This document shows positions 13,814 through 19,415 of a stretch of 19,415 nucleotides of DNA, piece after piece (positions within the stretch are counted from its first letter, which is position 1; the number at the start of each line of letters is the position of its first letter). The notes under the pieces are model-generated. The model was not told the origin of the DNA and did no database searches. It saw nothing but the letters and a program-made list of their open reading frames with translations. Made by a program: the position numbers and the translations under genes. Source of the stretch: Bacillota bacterium (lineage in GTDB: Bacteria; Bacillota; Clostridia; Christensenellales; CAG-138); contig JAEEYN010000081.1 of assembly GCA_016288175.1 (NCBI GenBank), positions 1-19,415 on the forward strand, written 5' to 3'.

Positions 13814-15886
13814 TTATTCGTCCTCTTCGTCTTCTTTCTTGGCGTTCTCGATGATCTTCTTCGCGATGCCTGCGGGAACGTCTTCGTAGCGGACGAACTC
13901 GCTCGTGAAGGAGCCGCGGCCCTGCGTCATGGAGCGCAGGTCGGTCGCATAGCGGAACATTTCGGAAAGAGGAGCTTCGGCAACGATCATGGTGCCTTCG
14001 TCGGTCTGCTCGCTGCCGAGAGTACGTCCGCGGCGGCCGCTCATGTCGCCCATAACAGCGCCCATGTATTCGTTGGGAACGGTGATCTTGTACTGATAGA
14101 TGGGCTCGATAAGGACCGGGTTAGCCTTGGCGCATGCGGCCTTGTAGGAAAGCCTTGCAGCGCTCTTGAACGCAACTTCCTTGGAGTCAACGGGATGATA
14201 CTTGCCATCGTAAAGCGTCGCCTTGATGCCGACCATCGGGTAACCGGCAAGAACGCCGTGGACCATCGCTTCGCGGAGACCCTTTTCAACAGCGGGGATA
14301 AATTCCTTCGGAACTACGCCGCCGACGATCGCGTTGACGAATTCGAACTCACCGGTGGGGGAGGGCTCGAAGCGCATCTGAACAACGCCGAACTGACCTG
14401 CGCCGCCGCTCTGCTTCTTATGCTTACCTTCGGCTTCCGCCATCGCGCGAATGGTCTCACGGTAGGGGATGCGGGGGTCTGCGAGCTGAGCTTCGACCTT
14501 GAACTTGTTCTTCAGCTTTGCGCAGATAACATCGATATGCATTTCGCCGAGACCCTTGATGAGGACGTCGCCGGTTTCCGCGTTCTTCTCGATCTGCATG
14601 GTCGGATCTTCTTCGGTGAGACGGGTGATGCCCTGGATGACCTTATCCTCTTCACCCTGCTTCTTTGCGGTGACCGCGCGGGAGATGCAGGGCTCGGGGA
14701 ATGCGATGGGAGCGAACTTGACGGGATCTGCAGCATCGCAGAGGGTGTCGCCGGTGCCGGTGAACTGAAGCTTCGCCATCGCGCCGATGTCGCCCGCAAC
14801 GAGCTTGTCGACGGTGATGAGGTTCTTACCGCGCATCATGTAAACGGTACCGGATTTTTCTGCCTTCTCGGCGTTCGGATTGTATGCGCCGAAGGAAGCG
14901 TCGATGGATCCGGCAAAAATCTTCATGATGGAGATCTTACCAACGAAGGGGTCGGCAACGGTCTTCATGACCTGAGCTGCGAACTTGCCGTCCGCCTTTA
15001 TCTCGACGGGCTCACCGGTGCGGGCATTGACGGCGGGACGAGCCTTCGCCATGTCGGCGGAAGGCAGGTACTTGATAATGTCGTTCATCAGGGTGACAAC
15101 ACCGACGTTCGGCAGAGCGGAAACGCAGCAGACGGGAGTGACGGTGGCTTCTGCAATACCGAGAGCGAGGCCGCGGATGATCTCCTCCTGGCTGAGCTCC
15201 ATGGTGTCGAGGTAAGTCATCATCAGTTCCTCGTCGCCTTCTGCAGCAGCTTCCATAAGAGCTTCGCGAAGCTCTTCGGCGCGTGCGGTGAGGTTGGCGG
15301 GAATGTCGATTTCCTTCTCGTTCTTGCCGTCGAATTTCTTAGCGGTCATGGTGGTGAGGTCGACATAACCGATGTATGCACCCTTATCCATGATGGGGAG
15401 CTGGATCGGGACGCAGGTGACGCCGAACTTTTCGTGGAGCGCTTCAACGGTCTTGTCGAAGTTGGCGTTCTCACGGTCCATATTGTTGATAACGAGCATG
15501 TGCGGCATCTTTGCCTTCTTGCACATGGTCATTGCTTTCTCAGTGCCGACAACGGGGCCGGAAACCGCGCTGCAAACAATCAGTGCGGAATCGGCAAGCG
15601 CCATCGCTTCATAAACTTCACCGTAGAAATCGAAGAAGCCGGGAGCGTCGATCAGATTGACCTTGGTCCCGTTCCACTCGAAGGGAGCGACAGCGGTGCT
15701 GATGGAGATGTGACGCTTGGTCTCCTCGGGATCGTAGTCGGAAACGGTGGAACCGTCGTCGACCTTGCCCATGCGGTCGAGAAGCCCTGCGTTAAAGAGC
15801 ATTGCCTCTGTCAAAGTGGTTTTGCCTTCGCCGCCATGGCCGAGGATGGCAACGTTGCGGATGCTGTCTGCGGTGTAAATCTTCAT
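13814..15886 (-). CDS. Elongation factor G-like translational GTPase (divergent EF-G paralogue)
   Basis: The 690 residues align with EF-G over all five domains: GTPase domain (1 to about 270), domain II, domain III (GLGEMHIDV), domain IV (SGGAGQFG, FEFVNAIVGGVVPKEFIPAV, DGKYHPVDSKE) and domain V (YMGAVMGDMSGRRG). The GTPase motifs are altered. The P-loop is GHGGEGKT (16-23) instead of AHIDAGKT. Switch II reads DAPGFFDF (80-87), with Phe84 where EF-G has the catalytic His of DTPGH. The guanine motif is NNMD (134-137) instead of NKMD. This fits the clade of second EF-G copies in Clostridia and Actinobacteria rather than the main fusA, which normally sits with rpsG and tuf. Codons are highly biased, as in gap. 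GAGGGG lies 12 bases before the ATG. Confidence 0.9.
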   Translation of the reverse strand: MKIYTADSIRNVAILGHGGEGKTTLTEAMLFNAGLLDRMGKVDDGSTVSDYDPEETKRHISISTAVAPFEWNGTKVNLIDAPGFFDFYGEVYEAMALADSALIVCSAVSGPVVGTEKAMTMCKKAKMPHMLVINNMDRENANFDKTVEALHEKFGVTCVPIQLPIMDKGAYIGYVDLTTMTAKKFDGKNEKEIDIPANLTARAEELREALMEAAAEGDEELMMTYLDTMELSQEEIIRGLALGIAEATVTPVCCVSALPNVGVVTLMNDIIKYLPSADMAKARPAVNARTGEPVEIKADGKFAAQVMKTVADPFVGKISIMKIFAGSIDASFGAYNPNAEKAEKSGTVYMMRGKNLITVDKLVAGDIGAMAKLQFTGTGDTLCDAADPVKFAPIAFPEPCISRAVTAKKQGEEDKVIQGITRLTEEDPTMQIEKNAETGDVLIKGLGEMHIDVICAKLKNKFKVEAQLADPRIPYRETIRAMAEAEGKHKKQSGGAGQFGVVQMRFEPSPTGEFEFVNAIVGGVVPKEFIPAVEKGLREAMVHGVLAGYPMVGIKATLYDGKYHPVDSKEVAFKSAARLSYKAACAKANPVLIEPIYQYKITVPNEYMGAVMGDMSGRRGRTLGSEQTDEGTMIVAEAPLSEMFRYATDLRSMTQGRGSFTSEFVRYEDVPAGIAKKIIENAKKEDEEDE

Positions 15887-15961
15887 ATTTCGGTTTATCC
15901 CCTCTCGTGGTAATAAAATAGTATCAATTCAATGCGCACAAACTCGCGCACACTAACCATC

Positions 15962-15990
15962 ATTTTAACATAAATGCCGCTGAAAGGCAA
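15962..15990 (-). promoter_or_regulatory. Promoter of the EF-G-like gene
   Basis: On the minus strand TTGCCT (15990-15985) and TAAAAT (15967-15962) are 17 bases apart, with TG two bases before the -10 element. The start site would lie about 70 bases upstream of the ATG. Confidence 0.7.
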
Positions 15991-16035
15991 TAGTTGAATC
16001 GGAAAAAACTACGTCAATTTCAATATATTTGTTTG

Positions 16036-16071
16036 AAAAACGGCGCTGAACGGTTGTACCGTCCGGCGCCG
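16036..16071 (-). terminator. Terminator of valS
   Basis: On the minus strand a 14-bp stem with one mismatch (16071-16058 with 16054-16041) closes a 3-base loop and runs into TTTTT (16040-16036). It lies about 30 bases after the valS stop. Confidence 0.92.
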
Positions 16072-16102
16072 CAGATTTGATTGGATGATAGAGGCTAAGT
16101 AC

Positions 16103-18766
16103 TTATGCCTGCATATCGCGGATCCTCGCATTCAGCTTTTCAAGCATCTCCTGCGCGTTCGCGAGCTTGGCGCGCTCTTCTTCGACGACCTTCTCGGGCG
16201 CTTTCGCCATGAAGCCCTGATTGCTGAGCTTTCCATTCGCGCGGGCAACTTCGCCCTCCCAGCGCTTGCGCTCCTTCTCAAGGCGTTCGAGCTCTTTTGC
16301 GATATCGATAAGCTCATTCATCGGAATGCATGCTTCGCCGATCTTCGAAACGACGGAGACTGCGTTCCGGTCGATGCCTTCGCGGCTAAAGCAGACGTCG
16401 ACGGTGCTCGCGCCTGCAAGCTTGTTGAGATACGGCGCTGCTTCGCGGCAGACTGACTCATTTTCGAGCGTCGTAACAACGAAGGTATGCGCACGGCGGG
16501 ACGGGGGAACGTTCATCTCCGCGCGGATATTGCGGATCTGGCGAACCATGTCCATGAGCGAATCCATTGCGTCCGCTTCGGCAGCGAAACTGTATTTCCC
16601 GTTGATCTTCGGCCAGGCGGAGAGCATGATCGTCTTTTCGCTGTTCGGCAGCCTTGTATAGATATCCTCCGTGATGAACGGCATGAACGGATGCAGCAGT
16701 TTCAGGCTTTCGCCGAGAACGTGCACGAGCACGGAACGGACGTTCGCCTTTGCCTTTTCGTCTTCACCATAGAGACGGGGTTTCGCCATCTCGATGTACC
16801 AATCGCAGAATTCGGTCCAGATAAAACTGTAGATACGGTCGACAGCGAGGTTGAGATCAAAGGAATCGAGGTTCGCCGTAACATCGCGGATAACGTCGTT
16901 AAGGCGCTGCAGGATCCATTTGTCAGCAATGTCGAGCATCGAATCATCGATCGGTCCGATATCGCCTTCACCGAGATTCATCATCACGAAGCGGGAGGCG
17001 TTATAGACCTTGTTGCAGAAATTCCTCGCAGCTTCGACCTTTTTGGGGATGTAGCGAAGGTCGGTACCTGCGGAGGTACCGCTCGTGAGACTGAAACGGA
17101 GCGAGTCGGCGCCGTATTCTTTGATGACTTCGAGCGGATCGATACCGTTTCCGAGGGATTTACTCATCTTCCTGCCGAGCTCGTCACGCACCATGCCGTG
17201 CAGATAAACCGTATGGAACGGAATGTCGTCCATCGCGTACAGGCCGAACATGATCATGCGGGCGATCCAGAAGAAGATCAGGTCATAGCCGGTGGAAAGC
17301 ACGTTCGTCGGGTAATAATACTTGAGCTCCTCGGTCTTTTCGGGCCAGCCGAGGGTGGAGAAGGGCCACATGCCGCTCGAGAACCAGGTGTCGAGCACGT
17401 CCTCATCCTGCCTGAGCTTGCCGCCGCATTTCGGGCAGCGGTCCGGCGCGGTCTCTTCAACAATCGTTTCGCCGCAGTCGTCGCAGTACCAGGCGGGGAT
17501 GCGGTGGCCCCACCAGAGCTGGCGCGAGATGCACCAGTCGCGGATGTTGCGCATCCAGTTATAGTAGGTCTGAACGTATCTTTCCGGAACGAACTTGATG
17601 CGTCCGTCTTCGACGGCCCTGAGAGCGGGTTCCGCGAGGCTCTTGATCGCGACGAACCACTGCTTGCTGACCATAGGTTCGATCGTCGTATGGCAGCGGT
17701 AGCAGGTGCCGACGTTGTGGGCGTAGGGCTCGATCTTTACAAGCGCGCCGCATGCCTTAAGATCATCGACGAAAACCTTGCGGCATTCCGTCGTTGTGAG
17801 ACCGGCGTACTTCCCGCCGAGTTCGTTGATATGACCGTCCTCGGTGAAGACGCACATCTGCGGCAGATTGCAGCGAAGGCCGACCTCAAAGTCGTTCGGG
17901 TCGTGGCTCGGCGTGATCTTAACGGCGCCGGTGCCGAAATCCATCTCGACGTATTCATCGGCAACGATCGGGATCTCGCGTCCGACGATCGGCACGACAA
18001 CGGTCTTGCCGACGATATCCTTATAGCGCGGGTCGTTCGGGTTGACGGCGATACCGGTATCGCCCAGAATCGTTTCCGGACGGGTCGTCGCGCAGATTAT
18101 CGAATAGCTCTTGTCCGGCGCGTCGTAGCGGACGTGCCAGAGGTTGCTGGGCTGCTCTTCGAATTCGACCTCCGCGTTGGAAAGCGCGGTCTTGCAGCAG
18201 GGACACCAGTTGACGATGCGGTCGCCGCGGTAGATGAGGCCTTTTTTATAAAGGTCGACGAAGACCTTGATGACGGCACGGCTGCAGCCCTCGTCCATCG
18301 TGAAGCGCTCGCGCTCCCAATCGCAGGACGAACCGAGCTTGCGGAGTTGGGAAACGATCTTTCCGCCGTACTCGTTCTTCCATGCCCAGGCATACTCCAT
18401 GAACTTGTCGTGACCGATATCCTTCTTTGTGATGCCCTGTTCGGCAAGTTTCTGAACGACCTTGACTTCCGTCGCAATGGAAGCATGGTCGGTGCCGGGC
18501 AGCCAAAGGGTTTCGAAGCCGCTCATACGCTTGTAGCGGATGAGGATGTCCTGCAGCGTGTTGTCAAGAGCGTGACCGATATGCAGCTGCGCTGTGACGT
18601 TCGGCGGGGGAATGACGATGCAGTAGGGCGGCTTGTCGGGATTCGGTTCGGAATGAAAATAGCCGTTCTGCTCCCATTCCCTGTAGATGCGGTCCTCAAC
18701 AGTCGAAGGATCGTAGGTTTTCGGCATCTCGTTAATATCGTTCTGCTTATCGCATTGTTCACACAT
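16103..18766 (-). CDS. valS: Valine--tRNA ligase
   Basis: ValS charges tRNA-Val in the cytosol. The class I motifs are HIGH (62-65, within PPPNVTAQLHIGH) and KMSKS (533-537). The editing domain carries ATTRPETILGDTG. Several Cys pairs that may bind zinc are visible (CPCC 188-191, CYRC 355-358, CDDC 428-431, CPKC 444-447). The last 60 or so residues form the helical arm typical of ValS (KLSNQGFMAKAPEKVVEEER and on). At 887 residues it is full length. ATG 18766 follows GGAGG by 10 bases; Met14 is a possible alternative start but lacks its own ribosome binding site. Expression is controlled by the T-box leader immediately upstream. It is a single-gene unit with its own terminator; folC, often downstream of valS in Bacillota, is absent. 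Confidence 0.98.
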   Translation of the reverse strand: MCEQCDKQNDINEMPKTYDPSTVEDRIYREWEQNGYFHSEPNPDKPPYCIVIPPPNVTAQLHIGHALDNTLQDILIRYKRMSGFETLWLPGTDHASIATEVKVVQKLAEQGITKKDIGHDKFMEYAWAWKNEYGGKIVSQLRKLGSSCDWERERFTMDEGCSRAVIKVFVDLYKKGLIYRGDRIVNWCPCCKTALSNAEVEFEEQPSNLWHVRYDAPDKSYSIICATTRPETILGDTGIAVNPNDPRYKDIVGKTVVVPIVGREIPIVADEYVEMDFGTGAVKITPSHDPNDFEVGLRCNLPQMCVFTEDGHINELGGKYAGLTTTECRKVFVDDLKACGALVKIEPYAHNVGTCYRCHTTIEPMVSKQWFVAIKSLAEPALRAVEDGRIKFVPERYVQTYYNWMRNIRDWCISRQLWWGHRIPAWYCDDCGETIVEETAPDRCPKCGGKLRQDEDVLDTWFSSGMWPFSTLGWPEKTEELKYYYPTNVLSTGYDLIFFWIARMIMFGLYAMDDIPFHTVYLHGMVRDELGRKMSKSLGNGIDPLEVIKEYGADSLRFSLTSGTSAGTDLRYIPKKVEAARNFCNKVYNASRFVMMNLGEGDIGPIDDSMLDIADKWILQRLNDVIRDVTANLDSFDLNLAVDRIYSFIWTEFCDWYIEMAKPRLYGEDEKAKANVRSVLVHVLGESLKLLHPFMPFITEDIYTRLPNSEKTIMLSAWPKINGKYSFAAEADAMDSLMDMVRQIRNIRAEMNVPPSRRAHTFVVTTLENESVCREAAPYLNKLAGASTVDVCFSREGIDRNAVSVVSKIGEACIPMNELIDIAKELERLEKERKRWEGEVARANGKLSNQGFMAKAPEKVVEEERAKLANAQEMLEKLNARIRDMQA

Positions 18767-18781
18767 GGGTTTTGTACCTCC

Positions 18782-18827
18782 AAAACAAATTATCGCACCT
18801 TCTCATCTCCAAAGGACGAGAGGTGCG
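18782..18827 (-). terminator. Regulated terminator of the valS T-box
   Basis: On the minus strand CGCACCT-CTCGTC (18827-18815) pairs with GATGAG-A-AGGTGCG (18807-18794) around a 7-base loop, with one bulged A. A T-rich stretch (18793-18782) follows, just before the valS ribosome binding site. CACCT is shared with the antiterminator, so the two folds exclude each other. Confidence 0.88.
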
Positions 18828-19031
18828 CTCGCGGTACCACCTTTGTTGGACGGGCATTGAAAGCCGTCCCACTCTTTTTGCCGTAACGAGGCAAGTACGC
18901 CCGGGTTGCAACCCCCGGGAGCTCGGAAGCGACGTTCGCCTGATCCTTTGCAAACCGCCCTTGCAGCCGGTGGAGCGGTCTCTCTGATGCGGGAAGCAGG
19001 TTACTCCTCTTCGTCAACGCTTTATTAAACT
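18782..19031 (-). promoter_or_regulatory. T-box riboswitch leader of valS (valine, probable GUC specifier)
   Basis: The conserved T-box AGGTGGTACCGCG is at 18842-18830 (minus strand). The 5' arm of stem I carries the usual AGAGGAGTA (19010-19002). The 3' arm reads GGCGAACGTCGCTTCC, where GUC (18933-18931) directly follows the conserved GAA and is a valine codon, matching the gene. An internal hairpin (18919-18900) and a stem III-like hairpin (18870-18848) follow. Uncharged tRNA-Val would pair with the specifier and the T-box bulge and favour the antiterminator (AGGTG with CACCT), allowing valS transcription. The specifier assignment is by position and not by a full fold. Confidence 0.9.
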
Positions 19032-19037
19032 GTTGCT

Positions 19038-19066
19038 ATTCTATTGCAGAACATTCTATTTGTCAA
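19038..19066 (-). promoter_or_regulatory. Promoter of valS
   Basis: On the minus strand a perfect TTGACA (19066-19061) and TAGAAT (19043-19038) are exactly 17 bases apart. This strong constitutive promoter suits a gene controlled by attenuation. Confidence 0.9.
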
Positions 19067-19086
19067 GTACATTTTTTGAAATAAGA

Positions 19087-19109
19087 AAGCCCGCTTTAAA
19101 TGCGGGCTT
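19087..19109 (-). terminator. Terminator of the glycosyltransferase gene
   Basis: AAGCCCGC (minus strand 19109-19102) and GCGGGCTT (19094-19087) form a perfect 8-bp stem with a 7-base loop, followed on the minus strand by the T-rich TCTTATTTC. It separates the upstream unit from the valS promoter. Confidence 0.85.
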
Positions 19110-19124
19110 GGCTTAAAGTTTTGT

Positions 19125-19415
19125 TTATTCGCCGAAGAGCGTTCCAAGCATATGCTCGTGGCCTTCTTTGGACCCTGTGCGATAGGCAAGCATTGCGCGA
19201 TCGACGATCTCCCCCCAACTTACGGGGATAGTCTCGCATGCTTTGCGTCCGACTTCCGCAATCTTTCCGTCGGAGAAAATGGCGCGGATCTTATCTGCCA
19301 TCTTTCCTGCGTCGGGTTCTTCCGTGAATCCGTTCACACCGTCTTCAACGATCTCCGCAGAGTTGGAACCCTTGGAGAGAAGCGCGGGTGTTGACGCCAT
19401 AGCGGCTTCGCGCAG
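19125..19415 (-). CDS. Glycosyltransferase (GT4-type), C-terminal part
   Basis: The frame is open to the window edge; 96 residues and the TAA stop (19127-19125) are visible. The fragment begins LREAAMASTPALLSKGSNSA and continues EIVEDGVNGFTEEPDAGKMA. This is the nucleotide-sugar binding segment of group 1 (GT4) glycosyltransferases, where the Glu in REAAM and the Glu of the SAEIVEDGVNGF part are the usual donor ligands. The tail VSWGEIVDRAMLAYR is the common C-terminal helix. Similar Clostridia proteins transfer sugars to diacylglycerol or to cell-surface glycans, but acceptor and donor cannot be judged from this end. The methionine at 19400 is internal, not a start. Confidence 0.85.
   Translation of the reverse strand: MREAAMASTPALLSKGSNSAEIVEDGVNGFTEEPDAGKMADKIRAIFSDGKIAEVGRKACETIPVSWGEIVDRAMLAYRTGSKEGHEHMLGTLFGE

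Noticed and set aside
14195..15913. Open frame of 572 codons opposite the EF-G-like gene.
   Set aside because: It is a shadow of a strongly codon-biased gene; its translation is repetitive in Gly, Asp and Val and matches no family I recognise.
16487..18886. Open frame of 799 codons on the plus strand, opposite valS.
   Set aside because: valS on the minus strand has every family motif, a T-box leader and a terminator. The opposite frame stays open because of codon bias, has no recognisable domain and no convincing ribosome binding site.
1..19415. Search by eye for CRISPR arrays, insertion sequences, tRNA or rRNA genes, phage genes and toxin-antitoxin pairs.
   Set aside because: I saw no direct repeats with spacers, no transposase or integrase motifs, no tRNA cloverleaf and no small paired toxin-antitoxin genes.

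Overview
This window looks like a chromosomal housekeeping segment from an endospore-forming Bacillota lineage, most likely class Clostridia. The clues are a SpoIIID-type sporulation regulator, a T-box leader controlling valS, a DUF6054-like gene, strong GGAGG ribosome binding sites, three TTG start codons and vegetative (sigma-A type) promoters. Genus cannot be set from what is visible. I see no transposase, integrase, phage gene, CRISPR array, tRNA or rRNA.

Layout. 1-79: the last codons of an unidentified gene. 107-1298: gap (glyceraldehyde-3-phosphate dehydrogenase) as a single-gene unit with promoter and terminator. 1302-2685: a membrane acyltransferase with its own promoter, meeting at a shared bidirectional terminator a minus-strand HerA-like/DUF853 ATPase (2705-4270). 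The ATPase and glmS diverge from back-to-back promoters at 4331-4446. 4490-10911: a tightly packed plus-strand run, glmS - pyrimidine nucleoside phosphorylase - queA - tgt - tsaE - tsaB, with gaps of 27, 12, 20, 1 and -4 nt. It joins hexosamine synthesis and nucleoside salvage to two tRNA modification pathways (queuosine at position 34, t6A at position 37).

spoIIID (10918-11184, minus) converges on tsaB with only 6 bp between the stop codons. The nearest terminator-like hairpin lies beyond it, in the spoIIID leader. 11307-13786: a second plus-strand unit, DUF6054-like gene - tcdA (cyclic t6A) - MmcQ/YjbR-family gene - zinc-ribbon/BI-1 membrane protein, closed by an 11-bp bidirectional terminator. 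13814-15990 (minus): a divergent EF-G-like GTPase with its promoter. 16036-19066 (minus): valS with terminator, valine T-box leader and promoter. 19087-19415 (minus): terminator and C-terminal end of a family 4-type glycosyltransferase running off the window.

Taken together, much of the window serves translation: five tRNA modification genes (queA, tgt, tsaE, tsaB, tcdA), a tRNA-sensing riboswitch with its cognate synthetase, and an EF-G paralogue. I did not find a clear new system. The best leads are the DUF6054-tcdA-MmcQ-BI-1 operon, the EF-G paralogue with altered GTPase motifs, and possible antisense transcription across spoIIID.
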